From: Rhodovulum bhavnagarense | GTDB taxonomy: Bacteria; Pseudomonadota; Alphaproteobacteria; Rhodobacterales; Rhodobacteraceae | Assembly: GCF_004343505.1 (NCBI RefSeq) | Contig: NZ_SLXU01000009.1 | Coordinates: 1 to 64,000 of the forward strand | Direction: 5' to 3' | Length of the DNA: 64,000 bases | Part shown: positions 48,844-58,327 of the stretch, piece after piece | How positions within the stretch are numbered: position 1 is the first letter of the stretch | Layout of the letters: every line of letters starts with the position of its first letter | Translations under genes and position numbers: made by a program | Notes under the pieces: model-generated | What the model saw: the letters and a program-made list of their open reading frames with translations, nothing else | What the model was told of the DNA's origin: nothing | The model's database searches: none

Positions 48844-51800
48844 ATGTCCGAGCCCATGCACATTACCGCCGGAGGCGCGCCCGAAGGTTTCGACGCCCGG
48901 CTTCTGGCCCGAGAGGTCGACCGTAGCGGCGCGCCCGTATTGCATATCGCGCGCGACGACAGGCGGTTGGTGGCGATGCGCGCGGCGCTTGCGTTTTTTG
49001 CCCCCCAAGTGGTGGTCCTGGAATTCCCAGCCTGGGATTGCCTGCCCTATGACCGTGTCTCGCCCAATCCAGATACCGAGGCCGCGCGGATGGCGACGCT
49101 GGCCGCGCTGGCCTCTGGATTGTCGGGCCCGTTCATCGTGTTGACCACGGTCAATGCCGCCACGCAGCGTTTGCCCGCGCGCGCGGTGTTGCGTGAGTCA
49201 TCCTTTGTTGCGCGTGTCGGGCGGCAGATAGACGAGGAGACGCTCAAGGCCTTCCTCGTGCGCATGGGTTTTTCCCAAGCCCCAACGGTGATGGAGCCAG
49301 GCGATTACGCGGTGCGCGGCGGTATCATCGACATCTATCCTCCGGGCGAGGCAGGGCCGGTTCGACTGGACCTGTTCGGCGATGTGCTGGACGGGGCACG
49401 GCGGTTCGATCCCGCAACCCAGAGAACGACCGAGCGGCTGGACACTGTCGAACTGGCCCCGGTATCCGAGGTGATCCTGGACGATGCCGCGATCACCCGG
49501 TTCCGGCAGAATTACAGGATCGAGTTCGGTGCGGCGGGCACGGATGATCCGCTCTACGAGGCTGTCAGCGCAGGGCGCAAGCATGCCGGGGTCGAACACT
49601 GGCTGCCCTTTTTCCACGAGCGGCTTGAAACGCTTTTCGATTACCTGCCGGGGGCCAGCATCTATCTTGACGACCAGGCCACACCGACCCGTCTGACGCG
49701 ATGGGAAACCATCGCCGATCAATACGAAACACGGCGCGAGGCTATGATGCAGAAGGGGCGGATCGATTCCGTCTACAAGCCCTGCCCACCTGGGCTCATG
49801 TATCTCGATGACGATGCCTGGGATGCGGCGCTGGCCGGGCGCCGTGTAGTGCAGATGAACCCTTTGGCGCAGGGAACCGGCCCAGGTGTTGTCGATGCGG
49901 GGGGGCGGATTGGTCGCAATTTCGCGCCCGAGCGAAAACTAGAACAAGTAAGCCTTTTCAGTGCATTGCAGCAGCATATTGAAGCACGACGTCAAGAGGG
50001 CTCAGTCGTCGTCGCGTCATATTCCGAGGGCGCGCGCGAACGCCTGAACGGCTTGCTGGAAGATGAGGGCATCATCGATACCCGGATGATCGCCGACATC
50101 CGAGACGTGTCCGATCCGCGCGGGGTCTACCTGACCGTCTGGGCGCTGGAACACGGGTTCGAGGGGCCCGGACTGACGGTGATCTCGGAACAGGACGTCC
50201 TTGGCGACCGCCTTATCCGCGCGCCAAGGAAACGCCGCAAGGCCGAGAACTTCCTGACCGAAGCTCAGACCTTGGCGCCAGGCGATCTGGTGGTCCATGT
50301 CGAACATGGGGTGGGCCGTTTCAACGGCCTGGAAACCATCACCGCCGCCGGGGCGCCGCATGAATGCCTGGCGCTGGAATATGCCGGCGGCGACCGGCTG
50401 TTCCTGCCGGTGGAAAACATCGAACTCCTGTCGCGCTACGGCCATGACGAGGGGTTGCTGGACAAGCTGGGCGGCGGCGCCTGGCAGGCCAGGAAGGCGC
50501 GGCTCAAGGAACGTATCCGCCAGATCGCGGACAAGCTGATCCGTGTGGCAGCCGAGCGAGCGTTGCGCAACGCGCCCATATTGGAACCCAGCCACCACAT
50601 GTGGGAGGCGTTTTCCGCACGCTTCCCTTATCAGGAAACCGACGATCAGTTGGCCGCCATCGAGGATGTGCTGAACGACATGGCCAGCGGCACGCCGATG
50701 GACCGGCTGATCTGCGGCGACGTGGGGTTCGGCAAGACCGAGGTCGCGATGCGCGCGGCCTTCGTGGCGGCCATGTCCGGGGTACAGGTCGCGGTGATCG
50801 CGCCCACGACGCTGCTGGCCCGGCAGCACGCGAAAAGCTTCATGGAGCGGTTCCGCGGCTTCCCGATCGAGGTGCGGCAGCTTTCACGCTTCGTCACCGC
50901 CAAGGATGCCGCGAAGACGCGGGCGGGGCTGGCGGACGGCACGGTGGATATCGTGATCGGCACCCACGCGGTGCTGGCCAAGGCGGTGAAGTTCCAGAAT
51001 CTCGGGCTGTTGATCATCGACGAGGAACAGCATTTCGGCGTCACCCACAAGGAACGGCTGAAGCAGATGCGCAGCGACATCCATGTGCTGACGCTGACCG
51101 CAACGCCGATCCCGCGCACCCTGCAGATGAGCCTGACCGGCGTGCGCGACCTGTCGATCATCGGCACGCCCCCCGTGGACCGGCTGTCGATCCGCACCTA
51201 TGTCAGCGAGTTCGACACGGTGACGGTGCGCGAGGCATTGCTGCGCGAGCATTACCGCGGCGGGCAGAGCTTCTTCGTGGTGCCGCGCATCACGGACCTG
51301 CCGGAGATGGAGGCGTTCCTGCGCGACCAGGTGCCCGAGGTGAGTTTCATCACCGCTCATGGCCAGATGGCGGCGGGCGAGCTGGATGATCGGATGAACG
51401 CCTTCTACGACGGCAAATACGATGTGCTGCTGGCCACCACGATCGTGGAATCCGGTTTGGACATCCCGACCGCCAACACGATGATCGTGCATCGGGCGGA
51501 CATGTTCGGTCTGGCGCAGCTCTACCAGATCCGGGGGCGGGTGGGCCGGTCCAAGGCGCGGGCCTATGCCTATCTGACCACCAAGCCGCGCGCGCCGCTG
51601 ACGCCGCAGGCGCAGAAGCGGCTGCGCGTCCTGGGCAGCCTGGACACGCTGGGGGCCGGGTTCACCCTGGCCAGCCAGGATCTGGACATTCGCGGCGCCG
51701 GCAACCTGGTGGGCGAGGAACAGTCGGGCCACGTCCGCGAGGTGGGCTTCGAGTTGTACCAGTCGATGCTGGAAGAGGCGATTGCCAAGATCAAGGCGGG

Positions 51801-52284
51801 CGAGATGGAGGGGCTGTCCGAGGCTGATGGCGATTGGTCGCCGCAGATCAACCTGGGCGTGCCGGTGCTGATCCCCGAGGATTACGTGCCGGATCTGGAC
51901 GTGCGCCTGGGTCTTTACCGGCGGTTGTCGGGGCTCTCGACCAAGGTGGAACTGGAGGGCTTTGCCGCCGAGCTGATCGACCGGTTCGGCAAGCTTCCCA
52001 AGGAGGTCAACACGCTGCTGCTGGTGGTGCGGATCAAGGCGATGTGCAAGCGGGCGGGGATTGCGCGGATGGATGGCGGACCCAAGGGCGCGACGATCCA
52101 GTTCTGGGGCGACAAGTTCGCCAATCCCGCCGGTCTGGTCGAATTCATCCAGGCGCAGCAGGGGCTGGCCAAGGTCAAGGACAACAAGATCATCCTGCGC
52201 CGCGACTGGAAGAAGGACAGCGACAAGATCAAGGGCGCCTTTGCCATCGCCCGCGACCTGGCGGAGAAGGTCAAGGCCGTCTGA
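48844..52284 (+). CDS. mfd: transcription-repair coupling factor
   Basis: The 1146-aa protein has UvrB-like domains D1-D2, an RNA-polymerase-interaction domain (DLVVHVEHGVGRFNGLE), and a helicase motor with GDVGFGKTEVAMRAA, DEEQHFGV and VGRVGRSKARAYAYL. A TRCF C-terminal domain ends it. It removes stalled polymerase and recruits UvrA. Codons about 364-394 (49933-50025) are unusually rich in rare A/T-ending codons, near the D1b/D3 boundary. Confidence 0.97.
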   Translation: MSEPMHITAGGAPEGFDARLLAREVDRSGAPVLHIARDDRRLVAMRAALAFFAPQVVVLEFPAWDCLPYDRVSPNPDTEAARMATLAALASGLSGPFIVLTTVNAATQRLPARAVLRESSFVARVGRQIDEETLKAFLVRMGFSQAPTVMEPGDYAVRGGIIDIYPPGEAGPVRLDLFGDVLDGARRFDPATQRTTERLDTVELAPVSEVILDDAAITRFRQNYRIEFGAAGTDDPLYEAVSAGRKHAGVEHWLPFFHERLETLFDYLPGASIYLDDQATPTRLTRWETIADQYETRREAMMQKGRIDSVYKPCPPGLMYLDDDAWDAALAGRRVVQMNPLAQGTGPGVVDAGGRIGRNFAPERKLEQVSLFSALQQHIEARRQEGSVVVASYSEGARERLNGLLEDEGIIDTRMIADIRDVSDPRGVYLTVWALEHGFEGPGLTVISEQDVLGDRLIRAPRKRRKAENFLTEAQTLAPGDLVVHVEHGVGRFNGLETITAAGAPHECLALEYAGGDRLFLPVENIELLSRYGHDEGLLDKLGGGAWQARKARLKERIRQIADKLIRVAAERALRNAPILEPSHHMWEAFSARFPYQETDDQLAAIEDVLNDMASGTPMDRLICGDVGFGKTEVAMRAAFVAAMSGVQVAVIAPTTLLARQHAKSFMERFRGFPIEVRQLSRFVTAKDAAKTRAGLADGTVDIVIGTHAVLAKAVKFQNLGLLIIDEEQHFGVTHKERLKQMRSDIHVLTLTATPIPRTLQMSLTGVRDLSIIGTPPVDRLSIRTYVSEFDTVTVREALLREHYRGGQSFFVVPRITDLPEMEAFLRDQVPEVSFITAHGQMAAGELDDRMNAFYDGKYDVLLATTIVESGLDIPTANTMIVHRADMFGLAQLYQIRGRVGRSKARAYAYLTTKPRAPLTPQAQKRLRVLGSLDTLGAGFTLASQDLDIRGAGNLVGEEQSGHVREVGFELYQSMLEEAIAKIKAGEMEGLSEADGDWSPQINLGVPVLIPEDYVPDLDVRLGLYRRLSGLSTKVELEGFAAELIDRFGKLPKEVNTLLLVVRIKAMCKRAGIARMDGGPKGATIQFWGDKFANPAGLVEFIQAQQGLAKVKDNKIILRRDWKKDSDKIKGAFAIARDLAEKVKAV

Positions 52285-52323
52285 AGCGCCCTTGGCGGGC
52301 GATCCACGCGTGGCGAGGGCGGA

Positions 52324-52365
52324 ATCTGGGTATTTTTTCCAAGAAGAAGATCAGGATACCCAGAT
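52324..52365. repeat. intergenic 22-nt element inside a 10-bp inverted repeat
   Basis: The core GGGTATTT-N3-CCAAGAAGAAG (52328-52349) is flanked by ATCTGGGTAT (52324-52333) and its perfect complement ATACCCAGAT (52356-52365). It lies after the mfd stop and runs into the ppk2 stop. A second copy of the core stands at 61108-61129, with 19 of 22 bases identical. Confidence 0.6.
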
Positions 52366-53220
52366 TTCCGGGCCGCCACATATCGCGGGATCGGGCAGAC
52401 CGACCGCCGCATCGTCCTTGCCGGCGTAATCCAGCCTCGACAAAACCGCCCTGATCGACGCGAGCCGCGCGCGGCGCTTGTCATCGGAGCGGATCACCGT
52501 CCAGGGCGCGCAGCAGGAGTGGCTGTGGACGAAAGTTTCGAGGATCGCCTCGGTATAGGAATCCCAACGCTTCAAACCCTCGACGTCGATCCAACTGAGT
52601 TTCCACTGTTTGAGTGGATCGCGCTCGCGATCCAGGAAGCGTCGCAGTTGCTCGGCGCGGCCGACATTGAGCCAGAGCTTGAAGAGGTGAATCCCCTCTT
52701 CGACCAGCATCGCCTCGAAATCGGGAACCTGCGCGAAGAAATGGGTGCGCTGGGCGGGCGTACAGAAGTCGAAGACATGCTCGACCACGGCGCGGTTATA
52801 CCAGGAGCGGTCAAAGAATACGATCTCGCCCCCCGAGGGAAGATGAGGAATGTAGCGCTGGAAATACCATTGGCTGGCTTCGCGGTCGGAGGGCGTGCCC
52901 AAGGCCACGACGCGCGCAACCCGAGGGTTAAGATTCTCGCGAAAGCGCTTGATCGTACCGCCCTTTCCGGCCGCGTCTCGACCCTCGAAGACGATTGCGA
53001 CACGGCTGCCTTCTGCCTTGACATGGGCTTGCAGCTTGACCAGTTCGATTTGCAGCGCCGCGAGTTGTCGTTTGTAGGCATCGCTGTCCATTTCGCGATC
53101 ATAGGGATAGCTGTCGGAAAGGATGTCCGATTTCTTTGCGTTCCGAATGGCGCGGCGGATGCTTTCGGGGGCCCGGGTGTCGTGGAATTCGCTGATCGCA
53201 CCATCGAAAGGCAGTTTCAT
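52351..53220 (-). CDS. ppk2: polyphosphate kinase 2
   Basis: The 289-aa kinase has Walker A-like [16 protein letters not shown], the lid [13 protein letters not shown] and Walker [16 protein letters not shown]. It transfers phosphate between polyphosphate and nucleotides (class I PPK2). AGGAA precedes the start. It converges on mfd. Confidence 0.95.
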   Translation of the reverse strand: MKLPFDGAISEFHDTRAPESIRRAIRNAKKSDILSDSYPYDREMDSDAYKRQLAALQIELVKLQAHVKAEGSRVAIVFEGRDAAGKGGTIKRFRENLNPRVARVVALGTPSDREASQWYFQRYIPHLPSGGEIVFFDRSWYNRAVVEHVFDFCTPAQRTHFFAQVPDFEAMLVEEGIHLFKLWLNVGRAEQLRRFLDRERDPLKQWKLSWIDVEGLKRWDSYTEAILETFVHSHSCCAPWTVIRSDDKRRARLASIRAVLSRLDYAGKDDAAVGLPDPAICGGPEIWVS

Positions 53221-53256
53221 GGCCGTTCCTTTCTGTCGGGGATGACTGCGGGCCGA

Positions 53257-54213
53257 TCAGCCTTGCGGTCGCAATCGCGCCCGCGCGACGGCACGGTCGA
53301 TCGCGGCACGCGTTGTGCGCGGTGCGGCGTGATGGATCATGTGACCGATGCCCGATAATTCGGTCAGGCGGGCATTGGGCAAGACAGCGGCCATGGGACG
53401 TGCATGAAGGTCGATCCCTACGATGGAATCGGCCGTGCCGTGGAGGATTTCCACCGGAATGTGAAGTCTCCGGTAGCGGGCCGACATGGACACCAGCGAA
53501 GGGCGCAGGCGATCGACCTGCCGGGCGCTGGCGCGCAGAATCGCGGGGTTGAGCGCGAGGTCGAGGCCCACATAATCGGCATAGCCACGCGGGACGGGCT
53601 GGGGGGTGAAGAACCGGGGCAGGGCGCGGCGCGCGGCCCTTTCGGTAACGAAGGCGGTGACGAGCGTGCTGCCGAGTCCAGAGGCGGCGAACCCGTACCA
53701 AGGGTCAAGGGTCCCCTCGGGCCAGGGCATTGTCACGCCGGCCAGCGTGACCAGCCCCGCGACGCGGGCCTGGTGGTCAAGCGCCCAGGCCATTGCAACC
53801 GCGGCGCCATAGGAATGTCCAACAACCACCGCACGGCGGATACCGAGTTCGGCCGCGGCTCTTTCGAGTTGGGCGGCCTGGTCTTCGGGGCTGTCGCCGG
53901 TTTCGCGCAAAGGCTGGGAATAACCCAGGCCTGGGCGATCGAATGCGGTGACGCGATAGCTGTTTGCGAGGCGCGCTGTCAGATCGAACGTAAAATCACG
54001 CAGGTTGCCCGAGGCTCCGTGGATCAGGATCACGTCCGGCCCGCGCCCTTGTTGAACGTAATGCAGCCTGCGCCCGCGCAGGGTCAGAAATTGGCCCAGC
54101 GGCGGGGTCCGGGCCGGCGCGTGTTCGGTAGGCGCGGGCGCGCAGGCGCTAAGTCCGGACGCGGCGGCCAAGGCCAGGATCGTGCGGCGGGGATATCGCT
54201 CTGCCGATGACAT
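53257..54213 (-). CDS. lipoprotein alpha/beta hydrolase
   Basis: The 318-aa protein has an N-terminal signal ending in a lipobox (AASGLSAC), a lipase nucleophile elbow GHSYG, oxyanion LIHGASGN, and a late SGIGHMIHH histidine. The closest relative in the window is the next gene, with which it shares DFTFDL, FDRPGLG and EILHGTAD. It is a lipid-anchored esterase or related hydrolase with unknown substrate. Confidence 0.85.
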   Translation of the reverse strand: MSSAERYPRRTILALAAASGLSACAPAPTEHAPARTPPLGQFLTLRGRRLHYVQQGRGPDVILIHGASGNLRDFTFDLTARLANSYRVTAFDRPGLGYSQPLRETGDSPEDQAAQLERAAAELGIRRAVVVGHSYGAAVAMAWALDHQARVAGLVTLAGVTMPWPEGTLDPWYGFAASGLGSTLVTAFVTERAARRALPRFFTPQPVPRGYADYVGLDLALNPAILRASARQVDRLRPSLVSMSARYRRLHIPVEILHGTADSIVGIDLHARPMAAVLPNARLTELSGIGHMIHHAAPRTTRAAIDRAVARARLRPQG

Positions 54214-54223
54214 GTGGATCTAC

Positions 54224-55120
54224 CTAGCAGTCCGCCGCGCCTTTGCCAGCCCGGCCGGACGAGAGGCCCGCGCGGGCCGCGGCACGCCGGATGGCCGCCA
54301 CCGCCGCATCGGGGCGGGCATGGTGGGGCATGTGACCCACGCCCGAGAGTTCGACCAAATGGGCCGTGGGAACCAGCGCCGCGAAGGGGCGGGAATGGAT
54401 TTTGAGAGGAACAGTCCTGTCAGCCGTGCCGTGCAGGATCTCGATCGGCATGGACAACTCGCCGTAGCGGGCGGCCATGGCGCGGATATGCGGTTTCAAC
54501 CCGTTCACTTGCCGAGTATTTGCACGCAGGCTGTCCGGGCGCAGGGTGAGAGCGATTCCGATATGCTCGGCGTAGCCGGGTGGGGGCGGGTCGGGGGCGA
54601 AGATGCCCGCGATGGCCCGACGCGCCAAAGCGCCCGGAACGAGTGCCGAAATGAGTGGCGCTAGCAGCGCGCCGCCGATCCGCGACGAAAGCAGCGTGTA
54701 ATACGGACCTAGGCCCCCAGGCCACGGCATTGCCGCCCCAGCAAGCGACACTATGGCCCCGACACGATCCGGGTGGTCCAGCCCCCAGGCCAGCGCGACC
54801 GCGCCGCCATAGGAATGGCCGATCAGAACGGCCCGCCCCAGACCCAGGCGGCGGGCGGCCTTTTCCAGTATCGCGGCCTGTTCGCCCGGACTTTCACCAT
54901 GGGTGTGCAACCGATCAGTATGGCCCAGCCCCGGTCGGTCGAACGCCGTCACGCGGAAGCGGTCGGTCAGCCGCCCCATAAGGTCAAATGTGAAATCTCG
55001 GGTATTGCCGCCCGCGCCGTGCAGAAGAACCAGGTCCGTTCCGGCCCCCTCCTGGTGGGCATGAACGCGAGCGCCGTCGATACACAATACCCGGCCTGTC
55101 GGGGAAAACCGCTCCGGCAT
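54224..55120 (-). CDS. cytoplasmic alpha/beta hydrolase, tandem paralogue
   Basis: The protein has LLHGAGGN, nucleophile elbow GHSYGG, Asp in HGTADRTVP and His in SGVGHMPHH. It lacks a signal peptide, unlike its paralogue downstream, ten bases away. Its ATG overlaps the metA stop by one base, and a TTG at 55123 would add one residue. The two genes arose by tandem duplication (inference). Confidence 0.85.
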   Translation of the reverse strand: MPERFSPTGRVLCIDGARVHAHQEGAGTDLVLLHGAGGNTRDFTFDLMGRLTDRFRVTAFDRPGLGHTDRLHTHGESPGEQAAILEKAARRLGLGRAVLIGHSYGGAVALAWGLDHPDRVGAIVSLAGAAMPWPGGLGPYYTLLSSRIGGALLAPLISALVPGALARRAIAGIFAPDPPPPGYAEHIGIALTLRPDSLRANTRQVNGLKPHIRAMAARYGELSMPIEILHGTADRTVPLKIHSRPFAALVPTAHLVELSGVGHMPHHARPDAAVAAIRRAAARAGLSSGRAGKGAADC

Positions 55121-56046
55121 CAACCGGTTCCGATTTCTCGGATGTCGTAAGGCGTGGTCTGGTAAATCTGGTTGATCCAGTTGCCGTAAAGCAGGTGCGC
55201 GTGGCTGCGCCAGCGGTTGCGCGGCGGTCGGGCCGGGTCGTTTGCGGGAAAGTAATTCTCGGGGACGGCGGTCGGCGTGCCATTGGCACGGTCACGATCG
55301 TATTCCTGTTTCAGCGTGTCACTGTCATATTCGAAATGGTTGAAAATGTAGAGCGCACGATGCGCCGGGTCCTCGACCAGGCAGGGGCCGACCTCGTCGC
55401 TGCCCAACAGTGTTTTCAACCCCGGCGCGGCATCTATCTCGTCCTGGCGCATTTCGGTCCAGCGGCTTACGGGGATGACGAAATCGTCCGAGAATCCGCG
55501 CAAGTAAGGCGATGCAGGTTCCAGGTTGTCATGGCGGAAGCACCCGAAGGCCTTGGCCTTCAGCATGTGTTTCTGCACGCCGTGGAAGTGGTAGATCATC
55601 GCCATGCCACCCCAGCACACCCCGAATGTCGACAGCACATTGGTCTGCGTCCAGTCCATAACGCGCGTCAGTTCATCCCAATAGGTCACCTCGTCAAAGG
55701 GCAAATGTTCTATCGGTGCGCCGGTCACGATCAGGCCGTCGAATTTCTCGTCGCTGGCTTCGATCTCGGCAAAAGGGCGGTAGAATGCCTCCATATGCGC
55801 CGCTGCGGTATTTCGGGTGCGGTGCTCGGTCATCCGGATGAGGCTGAGTTCGATCTGAAGAGGCGTTGCCCCGATCAAGCGGGCGAATTGTGTTTCGGTC
55901 TGAATCTTCTTCGGCATCAGGTTCAAAAGCCCGATGCGCAGGGGCCGTATGTCCTGGCGGTCGGCTGCTTCTTCGCCCATCACCATCACGCCTTCGCGTG
56001 TCAGAACGTCATAGGCGGGCAGGTCGCTCGGAATCTTGATGGGCAT
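55120..56046 (-). CDS. metA: homoserine O-acyltransferase, MetA type
   Basis: The 308-aa class-I glutamine-amidotransferase-fold enzyme acylates homoserine in methionine synthesis. Visible motifs are [13 protein letters not shown], the nucleophile region [16 protein letters not shown] and [17 protein letters not shown]. Whether the acyl donor is acetyl- or succinyl-CoA cannot be told by eye. It starts 40 bases after the ATPase gene. I see no room for a SAM riboswitch. Confidence 0.95.
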   Translation of the reverse strand: MPIKIPSDLPAYDVLTREGVMVMGEEAADRQDIRPLRIGLLNLMPKKIQTETQFARLIGATPLQIELSLIRMTEHRTRNTAAAHMEAFYRPFAEIEASDEKFDGLIVTGAPIEHLPFDEVTYWDELTRVMDWTQTNVLSTFGVCWGGMAMIYHFHGVQKHMLKAKAFGCFRHDNLEPASPYLRGFSDDFVIPVSRWTEMRQDEIDAAPGLKTLLGSDEVGPCLVEDPAHRALYIFNHFEYDSDTLKQEYDRDRANGTPTAVPENYFPANDPARPPRNRWRSHAHLLYGNWINQIYQTTPYDIREIGTG

Positions 56047-56086
56047 GGCCGCTTTTCCTCGGATCGTCAGACAGGTAGGCGGACTT

Positions 56087-56947
56087 TCATCGCGCCTCAA
56101 GGGCCGCGGCGATCACATCGACGAAGTCGTCGGGATGCCGGACCCGTGCGACATCCTCGGCGCAGATCCTGACCCCCCAGTTCCGGGCCATCGCCGCGTA
56201 ACGCGGCTGGCGGTGCGCCAGCGCGCGGGCATAGGCCCACCGCACGAAGGCGTCCGGATCAACGTCGTTCTCTTGAAGTTTGTTTTCGAAAAGATATTCT
56301 TGCCATGCCGAGTGCAGAAAGGCCGGCTGGTAATACATCGGCTTGGGCGCGCGGTCAAAGCGGCGGATCAGTTCCTCGGTATGGGCGTCGCTTCCCTCGA
56401 TCCAGACCAGCAACAGATTCTCTGACAGTGTCTTGAGGACCGGGTCATCGGGGTTGTCCGGCTCGACGACCTCGCAGATCGACCCGCCCGAGTCACAAAC
56501 GAAATTGCCGATCCCGTACAATGTCCTGGCCCGCGCGACGAATTGCGGCGTGTCCATCAATGCGCTGATCTCGGCCACGCGATGCTGTTCCTGCCGCCGC
56601 ATGTATTCGTCGAAGGGCAGACCGCCCTTTTCGGAGGCCCCGGGTTTGCCCAGGTAGGTCGAGAGCGGTGCCAGGTTATCGAATGTGATGTTGGATGCGA
56701 TGTAAACGCTGTCGCTGAGCAAAAGCTCGCGCAACAGGGGTACTTTCATCGCTTCGCGCTTGAAATTGTCGGCGATATGCTCGCCCATGTAGCGCGTGCC
56801 GATGCGGTAATCGATCGAGTAGTGAAACCATTGCCCCTCTTCGCGCAACATGGACGAGACATGGGTTTTTCCCAGCCCCGACATCCCGAACAGCAGAACC
56901 CGCTTGTCCTGTGCCTGCCGCCAATCCCCGGCTGTTTCGTAGATCAT
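56087..56947 (-). CDS. P-loop ATPase, function unknown
   Basis: The 286-aa protein has a Walker [14 protein letters not shown] at residues 16-28 and kinase-like downstream segments ([24 protein letters not shown]-like [12 protein letters not shown]). It resembles an ATPase family in Rhodobacterales with no defined function. ATG 56947 has GAGGG seven bases upstream. It is likely co-transcribed with metA. Confidence 0.75.
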   Translation of the reverse strand: MIYETAGDWRQAQDKRVLLFGMSGLGKTHVSSMLREEGQWFHYSIDYRIGTRYMGEHIADNFKREAMKVPLLRELLLSDSVYIASNITFDNLAPLSTYLGKPGASEKGGLPFDEYMRRQEQHRVAEISALMDTPQFVARARTLYGIGNFVCDSGGSICEVVEPDNPDDPVLKTLSENLLLVWIEGSDAHTEELIRRFDRAPKPMYYQPAFLHSAWQEYLFENKLQENDVDPDAFVRWAYARALAHRQPRYAAMARNWGVRICAEDVARVRHPDDFVDVIAAALEAR

Positions 56948-57003
56948 CCGCGCCCTCATCGCCCGTTTGACAACCCTCGTAGCCAGCCCGCGCAAGGCGG
57001 TCA

Positions 57004-57036
57004 AACGAAACCGCCCGGCCATCGCGGACCGGGCGG
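57004..57036 (-). terminator. terminator after the FadL-type gene
   Basis: On the minus strand CCGCCCGG-N10-CCGGGCGG (57011-57018 with 57029-57036) is followed by TTTCGTTT. It lies 24 bases after the FadL-type gene's stop and separates that gene from the ATPase-metA genes. Confidence 0.75.
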
Positions 57037-57059
57037 CCGGGCGCGTCAAATCGCGCGGT

Positions 57060-58217
57060 TCAGAACATGTAGCCGATGCGCAGGCCCAGGGCGACACCCT
57101 CGTTATCCTGGAACCTTGCAAGCGTTGTTCCGGCCGGGTAGGGCGCGGGTGCTTGGGTTTCGGCATCGCCGATCCATATATAACGCGCGCCACCAGTGAT
57201 CTTGACATTGCCCGCGGTGCGGGTAAGCGCCAGACCAAGCGACTTGTAGCCGTCGGTGGGCCCGAGATTGCCAGAGAAGCCGTCCTCTTCCTTTTCATAG
57301 CCGAGCGTGACCGCCCCCGACCACTTGTCCGAGAACTTGCGCCCCAAGCCCAACGAATAGGTGATCGTGTCATTGGTGTAATCGACCAGCGAACCCAGAT
57401 TCAGGCCCGCGGGCGTTGCGTAAAGCGTTGGCGTGATATCAAAGGCTGTCCAGTCCACCCAGCGAACCGAGCCGAACAAAAGCGTGTCGGCCATGATCCC
57501 GGTCTGGAAATCCAGCGTCACGCTTTGCGGGACTTCCGTGGCGAAAGACGTTGCCGCGCCGATGATCCCGGCGGGTAGAATGGTTTCGGAGGCGTTGAAA
57601 TCATGGGTGATCGAGGATTGGTAAGTTAGGGCTACTCGCGCCGCGATCTCGGGTTTTTCCCAAGCTATCCCGACGAGGTAGCCGAAATCCTCTGCGGTGT
57701 CGGTACGCATCTGATAGCCATTGAACAAGGCGACCTCGCCCGAGGTCCGCAAGTGGCGCAAGCCCCCATGGATGCTGAAATTCGAGGGAAATTCATAACG
57801 CAGAATGGCGGTAAAGCCGGTATTTTCGATCTCTGCGGTCGACCCACCGAAAAGCAGCGAACTGCCGCCATAGGCATAGCCGGAATCAGGCGCGTAATTG
57901 ACATCGGCACCCAACGGCTGATCGATCAGGAAGCCAAGGCTCAGACGCTCGGACAGGTCTGTCTTGAACGCAATCGCCCAGGTCGTGTAGTCGCCGGTCA
58001 TGTCACCCGACGAACTGGGAAACACTTCGCCCGGTGAAAACAGCGGTACGGCCTGCATGCCGCTGACATCCGGGCTGACACTGCCATAGGTGAATTCGGC
58101 ATAAGTCCCCTCTTCGAACATGAAACCGACCGATCCGGTCGACCGTTCGATCCCGCCGGCATGTGCCGTGCCGACACAGCACAGGGCCAGCGCACTGAGG
58201 CTTGTGATTTTCTTCAT
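57060..58217 (-). CDS. OmpP1/FadL-family outer membrane protein
   Basis: The 385-aa protein has a signal peptide (MKKITSLSALALCCVGTAHA) and the FadL hallmarks: a short plug near the N-terminus (ERSTGSVGFMFEEGTY), amphipathic beta strands and the C-terminal aromatic GLRIGYMF. It transports hydrophobic compounds across the outer membrane. GGAGGAAGA precedes ATG 58217. Confidence 0.92.
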   Translation of the reverse strand: MKKITSLSALALCCVGTAHAGGIERSTGSVGFMFEEGTYAEFTYGSVSPDVSGMQAVPLFSPGEVFPSSSGDMTGDYTTWAIAFKTDLSERLSLGFLIDQPLGADVNYAPDSGYAYGGSSLLFGGSTAEIENTGFTAILRYEFPSNFSIHGGLRHLRTSGEVALFNGYQMRTDTAEDFGYLVGIAWEKPEIAARVALTYQSSITHDFNASETILPAGIIGAATSFATEVPQSVTLDFQTGIMADTLLFGSVRWVDWTAFDITPTLYATPAGLNLGSLVDYTNDTITYSLGLGRKFSDKWSGAVTLGYEKEEDGFSGNLGPTDGYKSLGLALTRTAGNVKITGGARYIWIGDAETQAPAPYPAGTTLARFQDNEGVALGLRIGYMF

Positions 58218-58327
58218 TCTTCCTCCCCTCCGTTCCGGATGTCGGTCTACGTTATCGGCAACATTTTGCCGGTCAATCTTTGACGCCGCGTAAATCCTTC
58301 TAGGGGCGGTATTTCCTGCAAGGCGTG

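Noticed and set aside
56047-56086. SAM riboswitch upstream of metA
   Set aside because: Only 40 bases separate metA from the preceding gene and no pseudoknot-like arrangement is visible.
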